From: an uncultured Oceanospirillaceae bacterium
Lineage (GTDB): Bacteria; Pseudomonadota; Gammaproteobacteria; Pseudomonadales; Balneatricaceae
Direction: 5' to 3'
Assembly: GCA_913057435.1 (NCBI GenBank)
Contig: CAJXNY010000033.1
Coordinates: 1 to 58,214, forward strand
Length of the DNA stretch: 58,214 bases
Part shown: in pieces, positions 27,473 to 36,225 of the stretch
Layout: the number at the start of each line of letters is the position of its first letter
Position numbering within the stretch: position 1 is the first letter of the stretch
Position numbers and translations under genes: made by a program
The notes under the pieces: generated by a model
Told to the model about the DNA's origin: nothing
The model's database searches: none
Seen by the model: only the letters and a program-made list of their open reading frames with translations

Positions 27473-28174
27473 ATGTCGGGTTTTGACAAAGTTGTAAATA
27501 GCTACGAAGAAGCGATGGCCGGGCTGGAAGACGGCATGACGGTTATCGCCGGTGGCTTTGGTCTCTGTGGTATTCCGGAGAACCTGATTGCTCAGATCAA
27601 GACGATGGGCACCAAAGAACTGACATTTGTCTCCAACAACTGTGGCGTGGATGGCTTCGGCCTGGGCGTGTTGCTGGTTGATCGTCAGGTCCGCAAGATG
27701 ATCTCGTCCTATGTTGGCGAGAACGCTCTGTTCGAAAAGCAACTGTTAGCAGGCGAACTGGAAGTCGAACTGACTCCACAGGGCACCCTGGCAGAGAAAA
27801 TGCGTGCAGGCGGTGCTGGCATTCCAGCTTTCTATACCGCAACCGGTTACGGCACTCCGGTGGGTGACGGTAAAGAGGTTCGCGAGTTCAACGGCCGCAA
27901 TTACATCATGGAAGAAGCCATCACTGGCGACTTCGCCATTGTTAAAGGCTGGAAAGCGGATCGCTACGGTAATGTGGTTTACCGCGACACGGCTCAGAAC
28001 TTTAACCCGATGGCCGCTACTGCAGGCAAGATCACCGTGGTGGAAGTGGAAGAAATTGTTGAGCCTGGCGAACTGGACCCGGCCCACATCCACACCCCTG
28101 GTATCTATGTGAACCGCGTGATCAAAGGCAGCTTCGAGAAACGCATCGAGCAGCGTACTGTTCGCCAGGGCTGA
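27473..28174 (+). CDS. scoA: 3-oxoacid CoA-transferase, subunit A
   Basis: 233 residues, family I CoA-transferase alpha subunit: [19 protein letters not shown] near the start, [14 protein letters not shown] and [17 protein letters not shown]. With ScoB it moves CoA from succinyl-CoA to acetoacetate (or a related short 3-oxoacid), opening ketone bodies or leucine-derived acetoacetate to the TCA cycle. Strong ribosome site GGAGG. Separated from scoB by an unusually long 125 nt. Confidence 0.92.
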   Translation: MSGFDKVVNSYEEAMAGLEDGMTVIAGGFGLCGIPENLIAQIKTMGTKELTFVSNNCGVDGFGLGVLLVDRQVRKMISSYVGENALFEKQLLAGELEVELTPQGTLAEKMRAGGAGIPAFYTATGYGTPVGDGKEVREFNGRNYIMEEAITGDFAIVKGWKADRYGNVVYRDTAQNFNPMAATAGKITVVEVEEIVEPGELDPAHIHTPGIYVNRVIKGSFEKRIEQRTVRQG

Positions 28175-28275
28175 GCCCGGCGCACTGCTTTTTAAGCACA
28201 CTGCTTTCGTCCGGGCCGGTTGAGCACCGCTCCCAGCCCACACCATAGCTTCGCCAGTGACTTACGCTCACTGGC
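28175..28275 (+). other. Hairpin-containing spacer between scoA and scoB
   Basis: The intercistronic gap contains a perfect stem GCCAGTGA-N7-TCACTGGC (28253-28275) just ahead of the scoB ribosome site and a longer-range GCCCGG/CCGGGC pair (28175-28180 with 28211-28216). No T-tract follows, so it is unlikely to be a full terminator. It may set the ratio of the two subunits or stabilise the message. Confidence 0.5.
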
Positions 28276-28299
28276 CACAAAGGATTAAGAGGGACAAAG

Positions 28300-28956
28300 A
28301 TGGCACTCTCTCGTGAACAGATGGCAATGCGCGTTGCGCGCGAACTGCAAGATGGCTTCTACGTAAACCTGGGCATCGGTATCCCAACTCTGGTGGCTAA
28401 CTACGTTCCTGATGGAATAGATGTAATGCTGCAGTCCGAAAACGGCCTGCTGGGCATGGGCCCTTTCCCGACGGAAGATCAGATTGATGCCGATATGATC
28501 AACGCCGGTAAGCAAACGGTCACGGCAGCCACCGGCGCCTCTATTTTTTCTTCCGCTGAGTCTTTCGCCATGATCCGTGGCGGCCATGTTGACCTGACGG
28601 TTCTGGGTGCCTTCGAGGTCGATCAGCAGGGCAACATCGCCTCCTGGATGATTCCGGGCAAGCTGATCAAAGGCATGGGCGGCGCCATGGATCTGGTGGC
28701 TGGCGCTGACAATATCATCGTCACCATGACCCACGCCTCCAAGCATGGCGAATCCAAACTGCTGGAAGAGTGCTCACTGCCACTGACGGGCGCAGGCTGC
28801 ATCAAGAAAGTACTGACCGATCTGGCCTATCTGGAAATTGAAGACGGTGCCTTTATTCTGCGCGAACGCGCTCCTGGCATCTCTGTTGAAGAAATCGTAG
28901 CGAAAACCGCAGGCAAACTGATCGTACCGGACCACGTGCCAGAAATGCAGTTCTGA
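28300..28956 (+). CDS. scoB: 3-oxoacid CoA-transferase, subunit B
   Basis: 218 residues with the beta-subunit signature: FYVNLGIGIPTLVANYVP, then LQSENGLLGMGPFP, where the Glu of SENG is the residue that forms the CoA thioester. GGHVDLTVLGAFEVDQQGNIASWMIPGK completes the family match. RBS GAGGGA. It forms the active heterodimer with ScoA and is followed by a strong terminator. Confidence 0.94.
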   Translation: MALSREQMAMRVARELQDGFYVNLGIGIPTLVANYVPDGIDVMLQSENGLLGMGPFPTEDQIDADMINAGKQTVTAATGASIFSSAESFAMIRGGHVDLTVLGAFEVDQQGNIASWMIPGKLIKGMGGAMDLVAGADNIIVTMTHASKHGESKLLEECSLPLTGAGCIKKVLTDLAYLEIEDGAFILRERAPGISVEEIVAKTAGKLIVPDHVPEMQF

Positions 28957-29026
28957 TCACAGCGTCTGTACTTACGTTGCTTAGCCGGTGCGATTCATGC
29001 TCCGCACCCGCTGATTAGCAATATCC

Positions 29027-29056
29027 GCCCCACCCTGTCGGTGGGGCTTTTTTTTT
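29027..29056 (+). terminator. Rho-independent terminator of scoAB
   Basis: 8-bp perfect stem GCCCCACC / GGTGGGGC with a 5-nt loop, followed by nine T residues (29048-29056). Confidence 0.95.
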
Positions 29057-29230
29057 GCCTGCCCCCCACCGAACCACCCCTTCGCACTGCGACTATCTGT
29101 CTACGCAAAAATACCGGTTAGCACTTGACTCTTTCATAACCGATAACCAGTTGGCCGTTAGCGACAGGTCCAGCAAAATTTCAGGCATGGAATTTGCGCC
29201 TATAAATTCTGTTTCCTTATCGCACAATAG

Positions 29231-29245
29231 CAGGATTTAATCCTG
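29231..29245. promoter_or_regulatory. Palindrome in the ald upstream region
   Basis: Perfect inverted repeat CAGGAT-TTA-ATCCTG in the 330-bp AT-rich gap between the scoB terminator and ald. Alanine dehydrogenase genes are often controlled by Lrp/AsnC-type proteins that bind AT-rich palindromes, so it is a reasonable operator candidate. No such regulator gene is adjacent. Nothing else recognisable in 29057-29388. Confidence 0.4.
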
Positions 29246-29388
29246 ATAATTAAGGTTATTTCAGTAAGATTTAAGCCAGATCTATTGCTAATCTGAAAGA
29301 ACATTCTGAGAACAAAAACAACAGGAAGTCGATACAGCCTGCCAACCGCAGACCTGTCACGGCTCCCAGAATACCAGGAGAACAGACC

Positions 29389-30507
29389 ATGTTGATCGGC
29401 GTACCTAAAGAGATTAAGAACCACGAATATCGTATCGGCATGACACCTTCAGGTGTCCGCGAGCTGGTTGCCGCAGGCCATGAAGTGATCGTACAGCGCG
29501 ACGGTGGTGCTGCCATCGGCCTGACCAATGATCAGTACGAAGCAGCAGGCGCCCGGATTATCGATAGCGCTGAAGAGATCTTTGCCACTGCAGAGATGAT
29601 CATCAAGGTTAAAGAACCACAGCCAAACGAATGCAAAATGCTGCGCTCCGGCCAGCTGCTATTCACCTACCTGCACCTTGCCCCGGACCCAGAGCAGACA
29701 AAACTGCTGGTCGAGTCCGATGCCGTATGTATCGCCTACGAAACCGTCACCGACGACCGCAATGGCCTGCCACTGCTGGCACCGATGTCTGAAGTTGCTG
29801 GCCGTATGGCCATCCAGGCGGGCGCACACTCTCTGGAGAAAGCTCAGGGTGGTCTGGGCACACTGCTTGGCGGCGTACCTGGCGTAGCACCCGGTAAAGT
29901 TACGGTTATCGGTGGCGGCGTAGTCGGCGTTAACGCTGCTCGCATGGCACTGGGCCTGGGTGCAGACGTAACGATTCTGGATCGCTCCCTGCCACGCCTG
30001 AAAGAACTGGATGCTCTGTACGGCCCGCAGCTGAAAACACTGTATTCCACTGCTGACACCATCGAGCAGGAAGTTGTGGCAGCAGATCTGGTGGTCGGCG
30101 CAGTACTGATTCCAGGTGCCGCTGCACCTAAACTGGTAACCCGCGATCACCTGAGCAAGATGAAAGACGGCGCGGTACTGGTAGATGTGGCAATCGATCA
30201 GGGTGGTTGTTTCGAAACTTCCCGTGCAACCACACACCAGGAGCCAACCTACGAGGTTGATGGCGTTATCCATTACTGCGTTGCTAACATGCCTGGCGGC
30301 GTAGCACGCACCTCAACCTTTGCGCTGACCAATGCCACCCTGCCCTTCGCACTGGCACTGGCAAACAAAGGCTACAAGCAGGCTCTGAAAGACGACGCTC
30401 ACCTGCGTAACGGCCTGAACGTTCACCGTGGCCAGGTTACCTATGAAGCGGTTGCTAATGTACTGGGCTACAGCTACCAGTCCGCCAGCGATGCAATTAC
30501 AGACTGA
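29389..30507 (+). CDS. ald: Alanine dehydrogenase
   Basis: 372 residues, standard size. Reversible NAD-dependent deamination of L-alanine to pyruvate and ammonia. [20 protein letters not shown] is the family start. Catalytic K75 (KVKEPQ) and H96 (TYLHLAPD) are present, and the nucleotide-binding segment is [38 protein letters not shown]. Monocistronic, with a strong terminator. Confidence 0.97.
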   Translation: MLIGVPKEIKNHEYRIGMTPSGVRELVAAGHEVIVQRDGGAAIGLTNDQYEAAGARIIDSAEEIFATAEMIIKVKEPQPNECKMLRSGQLLFTYLHLAPDPEQTKLLVESDAVCIAYETVTDDRNGLPLLAPMSEVAGRMAIQAGAHSLEKAQGGLGTLLGGVPGVAPGKVTVIGGGVVGVNAARMALGLGADVTILDRSLPRLKELDALYGPQLKTLYSTADTIEQEVVAADLVVGAVLIPGAAAPKLVTRDHLSKMKDGAVLVDVAIDQGGCFETSRATTHQEPTYEVDGVIHYCVANMPGGVARTSTFALTNATLPFALALANKGYKQALKDDAHLRNGLNVHRGQVTYEAVANVLGYSYQSASDAITD

Positions 30508-30534
30508 TAGATAACGCACTTTCTATCTTCCTTT

Positions 30535-30563
30535 ACACCCCGCCTTTGTGCGGGGTGTTTTTT
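30535..30563 (+). terminator. Rho-independent terminator of ald
   Basis: 9-bp perfect stem ACACCCCGC / GCGGGGTGT with a 6-nt loop and a run of T residues to 30563. Confidence 0.95.
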
Positions 30564-30813
30564 ATTTGCTTTTCCTGACCCCAGCCCCTCATCCTGTCCT
30601 TACCAATGTCGCAAACACGCTGTACCCTTAGCCTAAATAGGTACGCAATTTGTTGATCGTACAGGCATATTTCTCATGCATAACAGATAACCTTTACTGT
30701 ATGATTAACCGGCTACGCAGCCTGAAAACACGCCCGATGCCGTGGTACCGCAGTTGTAGAATCGGGTAGGCGCGCAGCTTTCATAAACAGGTACTGACAA
30801 CGAGGGACCAGGC
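30564..30813 (+). other. Upstream region of the aminotransferase gene
   Basis: No gene. It is non-coding in all frames and presumably holds the aminotransferase promoter; I cannot assign -35/-10 boxes with confidence. A short CTGTATGATTAA stretch recalls half a LexA box, but the second half is missing. Confidence 0.35.
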
Positions 30814-32001
30814 TTGGACGTTCAACTCTCAAATCGCGTCAACAATATCAAACCGTCTCCTACACTGGCGGTCACTAACCGTGCTGCCGAATTACGTGCT
30901 GCGGGTAAAAACATTATTGGACTGGGTGCTGGCGAACCAGACTTCGACACTCCGGACCATATTAAGAATGCAGCAATTCAAGCGCTGAATGATGGCTTCA
31001 CGAAGTACACAGCTGTCGATGGTACCCCGGCGCTGAAAAAAGCCATTATTAACAAATTCGAGCGCGACAACGGACTGAATTATGAAGCGAACCAGATCCT
31101 GGTATCCTGCGGCGGCAAGCAGAGCTTCTTTAACCTGTCTCTGGCGCTGCTGAACGAAGGCGACGAAGTCGTTATCCCTGCCCCTTACTGGGTGTCTTAT
31201 CCAGACATGGTCAAAATTGCCGATGCCGTACCGGTTATCGTCACCACGACCCAGGAAAATCGCTTCAAGATCACCGCCGACCAGCTGGAAAGCGCGATCA
31301 CAGCCAGAACCCGCTTGCTGGTACTGAACAGCCCATCCAACCCAACCGGTGTTGCATACACACTGGACGAGCTAAAAGCGCTGGGTGATGTTCTCGCCCG
31401 TCACCCACAGGTGATGGTTGCCACCGACGATATGTACGAGCACATCCTGTTCACCGAGCAGCCATTCTGCAACATTCTGAACGCCAGCCCTGAACTGCAT
31501 GACCGTACCATCGTCCTGAACGGCGTCTCCAAGGCTTACTCAATGACAGGCTGGCGTATTGGTTACGCTGCAGGCCCTGCCAAGCTGATTGGTGCAATGA
31601 AAAAAATTCAGGGCCAGAGCACCTCAAACCCGACCTCAATCTCTCAGGTAGCTGCTCAGGCTGCTCTGGAAGGGGGCCAGGAATGCGTGCAGATGATGGT
31701 CAAGGCATTCAAACAGCGCCATGACTTTGTGGTTGAGACTCTGAACGGTATTGATGGCGTTTCCTGCATCCCGGCAGACGGTACCTTCTATGCGTTCCCA
31801 AGCTTCCAGCAGGTAATCGACAGCGACAGCCGTTTTGACGACGACATTGCTCTGGCTGAATTTCTGCTGAACGAAGCCGGTGTCGCGCTGGTACCAGGCT
31901 CTGCGTTTGGCGCACCAGGCAACATGCGACTGTCTTTTGCGACCAGCATGGAAATCCTGGAAGATGCACTGAACCGCATCAAGCAGGCTCTGGCAGGCTG
32001 A
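30814..32001 (+). CDS. aspC: Aspartate (class I) aminotransferase
   Basis: 395-residue PLP enzyme of the subgroup I-gamma/1-beta type found in Pseudomonas and Bacillus, distinct from E. coli AspC. PLP lysine in LNGVSKAYSMTGWRIGYAAGP. Substrate-binding arginine near the end (GNMRLSFATS). NSPSNPTGVAY and the early IIGLGAGEPDFDTP are diagnostic. It interconverts aspartate/2-oxoglutarate and oxaloacetate/glutamate. Start is TTG with GAGGGA upstream; no nearby ATG fits the conserved N-terminus. Followed by a terminator. Confidence 0.93.
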   Translation: MDVQLSNRVNNIKPSPTLAVTNRAAELRAAGKNIIGLGAGEPDFDTPDHIKNAAIQALNDGFTKYTAVDGTPALKKAIINKFERDNGLNYEANQILVSCGGKQSFFNLSLALLNEGDEVVIPAPYWVSYPDMVKIADAVPVIVTTTQENRFKITADQLESAITARTRLLVLNSPSNPTGVAYTLDELKALGDVLARHPQVMVATDDMYEHILFTEQPFCNILNASPELHDRTIVLNGVSKAYSMTGWRIGYAAGPAKLIGAMKKIQGQSTSNPTSISQVAAQAALEGGQECVQMMVKAFKQRHDFVVETLNGIDGVSCIPADGTFYAFPSFQQVIDSDSRFDDDIALAEFLLNEAGVALVPGSAFGAPGNMRLSFATSMEILEDALNRIKQALAG

Positions 32002-32029
32002 TTCAACTCGGCTAATCCACGAGACAGAC

Positions 32030-32058
32030 AACCGCCCTCTTATGGGCGGTTCTTTTTT
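32030..32058 (+). terminator. Rho-independent terminator of the aminotransferase gene
   Basis: 8-bp stem AACCGCCC / GGGCGGTT with a 6-nt loop and TCTTTTTT. It ends 17 bases before the next start codon. Confidence 0.92.
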
Positions 32059-32074
32059 GGCTAACGGAGCACAG

Positions 32075-32518
32075 ATGGCAACCTGCACGTTTACATGGGA
32101 TGAGACACACTGCGAGAAACTGGCGCACCGCTGTACACAAATAATGCTCGGACTGATGGGGCTGGCATTGATGCTGATGATGATGGATATGGCTTCCATC
32201 TTTTTATTGGCTCCCGCCGGGGTTGCCGTACTGGTTACGCGCAATGCCCAGCGCCATTACGAAAAGCTACTGGAAACCTTTGAAGATGCTGAGGTGGAAT
32301 TAGCACCGCGCACACTGCAATTCAAACAATCAGCGTCAGGGGAAGAGCTGCGTATCCGTTACCGGGATATCAACAGTATCGAGAATTTTAAACGATGGGG
32401 AATAAGCGCAATCAGGCTCAACGTTAATGAACGCGAGCCCGTCGAGCTGTACGGTTTTTCAGCTGAACTGGAAACCAGGCTTACTGCATCACTAAAAGCA
32501 GAAAACTCTCAGGCATGA
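32075..32518 (+). CDS. Small membrane protein of unknown function
   Basis: 147 residues from ATG 32075 (ACGGAG upstream); a frame extension upstream would run through the terminator and is rejected. Two closely spaced hydrophobic helices (about 20-53, with MLGLMGLALMLMMM and ASIFLLAPAGVAVLV) are followed by a soluble domain of about 85 residues. That domain has alternating strands (ELAPRTLQFKQSASGEELRIRYRDINSIENFKRWGISAIRLNV) resembling a bacterial PH-like fold. I do not recognise a family. Its 3' end overlaps the converging TetR gene by 10 nt. Confidence 0.7.
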   Translation: MATCTFTWDETHCEKLAHRCTQIMLGLMGLALMLMMMDMASIFLLAPAGVAVLVTRNAQRHYEKLLETFEDAEVELAPRTLQFKQSASGEELRIRYRDINSIENFKRWGISAIRLNVNEREPVELYGFSAELETRLTASLKAENSQA

Positions 32519-33144
32519 CAGACCATCGGCTCAAGATCTGTAGTGACGACAACCGGAACCGATGGCACTGAGCGTAATAGTATTGCCGAGAATTGAGCCC
32601 AGTGCTCACGCTCTGATGCCATCATTTCTTTCTCGTCCACATGATGCCGCATCAACAAGCCAAAGGTGAATGTTTCAAGCAAGCACAGCAGGTTATCCAC
32701 CTCATGTTCATCAAGATCTTTGCGTGCAGTCGCAATCTGTCGACGCCGCAACTCCCGTACGGTCGTAAACAGCCTGGAGATTGAGTGGCGATAAATAGGC
32801 TTAAACATCACCTGCTCAAAAAATGTATACAGCGCACGTGTTAAACGTCGATTCTGCAATTGAACGTCAAACAGATTCGACTCTACGCGGGCAAGAAATC
32901 CTTCAAGTGACTCATCCGTTGCATCGTCCAGCATATCGATAAAACGATCGACCATCACCTCCAACGCGGCCAGCGTTACATCATCCATCTGCTTAAAGTG
33001 ATGGTATAAACCACCCTTACTGATACCGGCATGTTTAATAAGATTTGCCGCTGTTAGCGCTGTCAGCCCACTTTCAGCAATAATATCAACCGCCGCTTCC
33101 AAGATCTGAGCACGGGTTAAAAGTGCGTTTCCGTTCGGAGCCAT
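32509..33144 (-). CDS. TetR-family transcriptional regulator
   Basis: 211 residues: the N-terminal helix-turn-helix RAQILEAAVDIIAESGLTALTAANLIKHAGISKGGLYHHFKQMDD (about 11-56) and an all-helical ligand domain. ATG at 33144. It is divergent from the double-receiver gene across a 379-bp gap with three palindromes, at least one of which has the form expected for a TetR operator. Effector unknown. Confidence 0.87.
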   Translation of the reverse strand: MAPNGNALLTRAQILEAAVDIIAESGLTALTAANLIKHAGISKGGLYHHFKQMDDVTLAALEVMVDRFIDMLDDATDESLEGFLARVESNLFDVQLQNRRLTRALYTFFEQVMFKPIYRHSISRLFTTVRELRRRQIATARKDLDEHEVDNLLCLLETFTFGLLMRHHVDEKEMMASEREHWAQFSAILLRSVPSVPVVVTTDLEPMVCHA

Positions 33145-33311
33145 AACTGTCCTGTCACTGCGTTAGTCTACAACTGATGCTACGCTTGTGCAGTGATGAC
33201 GAAAACCGCTGAATGTAACCAGACTGATACAGGTCAACGAGTTCAGAGCACCACTTGAATCGAATCAAATAACCCGCAATTCAAACATATGTAATAGTGC
33301 GTTAGCGTCCA

Positions 33312-33386
33312 AGCTCTGCTATACAGAGCTGTGATGACAGCATATAGACGCATTTAGTCTATTATTTAAACAACGTATGTTTAAAT
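33312..33386. promoter_or_regulatory. Three stacked perfect palindromes between the TetR and receiver genes
   Basis: AGCTCTG-N5-CAGAGCT (33312-33330), ATAGAC-N7-GTCTAT (33344-33362) and ATTTAAACA-N5-TGTTTAAAT (33364-33386), all perfect. An extra ACATATGT core lies at about 33286. The third resembles a TetR-type operator and is followed by the receiver gene 138 bases on. The rest of 33145-33523 shows no gene. Confidence 0.6.
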
Positions 33387-33523
33387 CCTGGTCTCGATTC
33401 TACTTTGCTACTTTTAATACGGTAGCGGGCCTGTCATCATAAGGGACTAGAGAATTTGGTGTTGTCGCTCCGACGCAACTGACCCAACAGGTACACGGGA
33501 AATTTCAGGAAAGTAGACCGAAT

Positions 33524-34330
33524 ATGGATCTGAATGACCTGCTCGTAATAGTGATCGAGCCATCCAATGTTCAGCGCACAATCATCATTGATCGTCTGCG
33601 CGACCACGGCATTGAGAAAATCGAAGAGTTCACCGAAGCGGCTGGCGCGCTTGAAGCCATGCGTAGCCAGACTCCTGACATCGTAGTCTCCTCTATGCAT
33701 CTGCCAGATATGACCGGCACAGAGCTGGTCGGCATGATGCGTGAAGATGAAGACCTCGCGACAATCACCTTTATCCTGATATCTTCAGAAACGCATTACA
33801 GGTACCTCGAACCTATTCGCCAGGCCGGTGCGATAGGCATACTACCCAAACCCTTTTCCTCCGATGAACTGGCCATTGCCCTGCGTAGCACCCTTCACTA
33901 CCTGACCGAAACAGATACCAGTGCCAGCGAAGACACCCTGGAAGAAAACGAAAATCTGTCAGTCCTGGTCGTCGATGACAGCCGCATGTCTCGCCGATTT
34001 GTCCGCCAGATGCTGGAAAACCTGGGCATCGAAAAAATAACTGAAGCTGAAGACGGCGCGCATGCACTTGCTGAGCTTCAGGATCGCAGCAACATATTTG
34101 ACCTGATTGTAACCGATTACAACATGCCAAATATTGATGGTAAGGAGCTGACGGAGCATATCCGCCAAGGCAGCGAGCAACCCACAGTGCCAATCCTTAT
34201 GATCACCAGTGAACAGAATGAGCAGCACCTTGCAGCCATTCAGCGCGCAGGCGTTTCTGCTGTAGTTAACAAACCCCTCTCTTACGATATGGTCAAGACC
34301 CTGATTGAGCGTCTGGTCCACGAAATCTGA
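33524..34330 (+). CDS. Double-receiver response regulator with a degenerate first receiver
   Basis: 268 residues with two CheY-like domains and no output domain. Receiver 1 (about 5-125): the acidic pair is reduced to E12 and the phospho-acceptor position is Ser57 (PDIVVSSMHLPDMTG), though the lysine (LPKPF, K109) is kept, so it should not take phosphate. Receiver 2 (about 146-266): D151/D152, phospho-acceptor D198 (DLIVTDYNMPN) and K250 (VVNKPLS) are all intact. The domains are joined by an acidic linker (SASEDTLEENEN). Such proteins act through protein contacts, for example phosphorelay or chemotaxis. No kinase gene is beside it. Confidence 0.9.
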   Translation: MDLNDLLVIVIEPSNVQRTIIIDRLRDHGIEKIEEFTEAAGALEAMRSQTPDIVVSSMHLPDMTGTELVGMMREDEDLATITFILISSETHYRYLEPIRQAGAIGILPKPFSSDELAIALRSTLHYLTETDTSASEDTLEENENLSVLVVDDSRMSRRFVRQMLENLGIEKITEAEDGAHALAELQDRSNIFDLIVTDYNMPNIDGKELTEHIRQGSEQPTVPILMITSEQNEQHLAAIQRAGVSAVVNKPLSYDMVKTLIERLVHEI

Positions 34331-34380
34331 ATCAGCCTCAAAGGGTACAGCTAGCACCTCGCCAGCAACCTGACCTCAGT

Positions 34381-34417
34381 CCACGGGACATTCGCCCCGT
34401 GGGCTCATTACTTTTTT
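34381..34417 (+). terminator. Candidate terminator after the double-receiver gene
   Basis: 7-bp stem CCACGGG / CCCGTGG with an 8-nt loop, followed after 9 bases by TTTTTT at 34412-34417. The gap before the T run makes it weaker than the other terminators. Confidence 0.55.
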
Positions 34418-34477
34418 ATATATTCACCCTGCACCGCACAAGCATTTGTGACACAATCTTTACCAAAGGATTTTCTG

Positions 34478-34648
34478 GTGGCCAAGTCACTTAAACCCAA
34501 AAGCCTTTGTAAACTAAGCAAACACGAGATTGAAGAACACTTTGCAGACCTGGCCAGACTGACCCATAGCAGCCAGTACCTCTGCACCAAGTGTGCGCGT
34601 TCTGCTCAGGATAAAAAATGGCTGTGTAAGCCCCAAAAAGCACGCTGA
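34478..34648 (+). CDS. 56-residue Cys-containing microprotein
   Basis: GTG start at 34478 with AAAGGA seven bases upstream, giving a basic protein starting MAKSLKPKSLCKLSKHEIEEHF. Four cysteines (C11, C36, C39, C50) are arranged as C...CTKC...C, possibly a small zinc or Fe-S site. An earlier in-frame GTG at 34448 lacks a ribosome site. I recall similar short proteins in Pseudomonas-like genomes but no function. It sits just upstream of ftnA on the same strand (45-nt gap), so may be co-transcribed with ferritin. Confidence 0.6.
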   Translation: MAKSLKPKSLCKLSKHEIEEHFADLARLTHSSQYLCTKCARSAQDKKWLCKPQKAR

Positions 34649-34693
34649 TTCACAAGCAAGTAATCGCCCTGACGATAGACGGAGAGAACACCG

Positions 34694-35227
34694 ATGTTGA
34701 CCCAAGCAATGGTTGATAAACTGAACGAACAGATCAACCTTGAATTTTACTCATCCAATCTGTATCTGCAGATGAGCGCCTGGGCAGAAAGCAAAGGCTA
34801 CGAAGGCTGTGCTGCATTTCTGAATGAGCATGCCGATGAAGAGATGATGCACATGAAGCGCCTGTTCACCTACGTGAACGAAACAGGCTCACTGCCCGTC
34901 ATTGGCGCCATTGAAGCGTCACCAACCGAGTTTGGCACCATTAAAGGCCTGTTCGATGCGGTGTACGAGCATGAACAGCTGGTAACCCGTAAGATTAATG
35001 AGCTGGCGCACACCGCTTTTACCAATCAGGATTATTCCACTTTCAACTTCCTGCAATGGTATGTAGCCGAACAGCACGAAGAAGAGAAGCTGTTCAAGGG
35101 TATTCTCGATAAAATCGAAATCATCGGTGAAGACGGCAAAGGCCTGTTCTTCATTGATAAAGAGGTTGGCCAACTAGTCGGCGGCAACACCGGCGGCAGC
35201 GTTATGGAGCAAACCGCACCTGCCTGA
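34694..35227 (+). CDS. ftnA: Bacterial non-haem ferritin
   Basis: 177-residue four-helix ferritin. Ferroxidase residues are visible: E17 (NLEFYSS), the E-x-x-H set in HADEEMMHM (about 45-54), and E/Q residues in [12 protein letters not shown] and [11 protein letters not shown]. It stores iron as a 24-mer and is somewhat longer than E. coli FtnA (165). RBS GGAGAG. Followed by a strong hairpin. Confidence 0.95.
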   Translation: MLTQAMVDKLNEQINLEFYSSNLYLQMSAWAESKGYEGCAAFLNEHADEEMMHMKRLFTYVNETGSLPVIGAIEASPTEFGTIKGLFDAVYEHEQLVTRKINELAHTAFTNQDYSTFNFLQWYVAEQHEEEKLFKGILDKIEIIGEDGKGLFFIDKEVGQLVGGNTGGSVMEQTAPA

Positions 35228-35237
35228 TGTGATGCTG

Positions 35238-35263
35238 AGGTGCTTATCAAGCGATAAGCACCT
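35238..35263 (+). terminator. Strong hairpin after ftnA
   Basis: Perfect 11-bp stem AGGTGCTTATC / GATAAGCACCT with an AAGC loop, 10 bases past the ftnA stop. The following bases are TGCTTG, not a T-tract, so it may be a terminator of modest strength or a 3'-end stabiliser. Confidence 0.6.
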
Positions 35264-35326
35264 GCTTGACCCTGCCAGCAATCCATTCCAGACTCACTGT
35301 TATACTCATAAATATTGGCTGATCAC

Positions 35327-35899
35327 ATGCCAGCATTCGATCAACTTCTCTGCCAGATAAAACACTGCACCCTGTGTGCAGCATCACTACCGGACCCTCC
35401 CGCGCCGATACTTCAGGCCAGCCCAGAAGCACGTATTCTGATTATTGGCCAGGCCCCTGGCCGCATCACCCGAGAACGCGGCCGCCCCTGGGACGATGCC
35501 AGCGGCGAGCGCCTGCGCACCTGGATGGGCATAGATCACCAGACATTTTACACCAGCGGATTGCTCGGCATTGTTCCGATGAGCTTCTGCTATCCCGGCA
35601 AAGGCCGTAGTGGAGACATGCCACCACGCCCCGAGTGCGCACCTGCATGGCACGCCCTGCTACTTGCCGCCATGCCTCATATCGAGCTGACACTGCTGGT
35701 TGGCAAATACGCTCAGGATTACTATCTGAGCGACAGCCACACCCTGACTGAGCGGGTCAGGCATAATCAACTAAATGCACCTTGTATCTGCATGCCCCAC
35801 CCCTCACCCCGAAACCGTTACTGGCTCAAGCAGAACGACTGGTTTGAGCGAGAGCAAATACCACTGCTCCAACAGCGCATTCATCAGCTCATTAACTAA
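35327..35899 (+). CDS. Uracil-DNA glycosylase family protein with Fe-S cysteines
   Basis: 190 residues from ATG 35327. A TTG four codons earlier is possible, but relatives start near the MPAFDQLL position. Motif A is GQAPG (41-45) and motif B is MPHPSPRN. Four cysteines, C14, C17, C88 and C104, have nearly the spacing of the 4Fe-4S ligands in family 4 uracil-DNA glycosylases. It probably removes uracil or another damaged base from DNA, but this subgroup is little studied. Converges with the next gene at 20 nt. Confidence 0.82.
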   Translation: MPAFDQLLCQIKHCTLCAASLPDPPAPILQASPEARILIIGQAPGRITRERGRPWDDASGERLRTWMGIDHQTFYTSGLLGIVPMSFCYPGKGRSGDMPPRPECAPAWHALLLAAMPHIELTLLVGKYAQDYYLSDSHTLTERVRHNQLNAPCICMPHPSPRNRYWLKQNDWFEREQIPLLQQRIHQLIN

Positions 35900-35919
35900 C
35901 CCATCAACAGCACTGCCAC

Positions 35920-36225
35920 TCAGAACTTCACTACCAAAGCTTCTTTATGGTATTCCGCAAAAGAGCCCATACAGGCTTCATCATGGGGGATAACCTGAAC
36001 CAGGTTGGCTTCATGCACCCCTGCTTTCGAACAGAGATCATACGCCTGAGTAATACAGCGACAGGTCACAACCTCTCCCTTTCGATCTTTAATCAGCTCA
36101 CGCCGCACCTGACTCCCTTGCGAAAATTCCACCTCAATCACCATCGGACCGCAACTGGATTCTACAAAGTTAACTTGCTGCAGGTGGGGACCATTGGCCA
36201 GTGATTTGAACTCAGATATACGCAT
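35920..36225 (-). CDS. DUF6482-like hypothetical protein
   Basis: 101 residues, no membrane segment. The pattern of a short beta-rich N-terminus ending in VIPHDEACMGS matches my memory of small DUF6482 proteins in Pseudomonas and Marinobacter, which have no known function. Strong ribosome site (AAGGAGAG), so expression is likely. It contains four cysteines (SSCGPM, TCRC and DEAC), possibly redox or metal related. Confidence 0.65.
   Translation of the reverse strand: MRISEFKSLANGPHLQQVNFVESSCGPMVIEVEFSQGSQVRRELIKDRKGEVVTCRCITQAYDLCSKAGVHEANLVQVIPHDEACMGSFAEYHKEALVVKF

Noticed and set aside
30699-30725. LexA box upstream of the aminotransferase gene (uvrB neighbours this gene in Pseudomonas)
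   Set aside because: Only a CTGT half-site is present; the matching ACAG at the right distance is absent and no uvrB is here.
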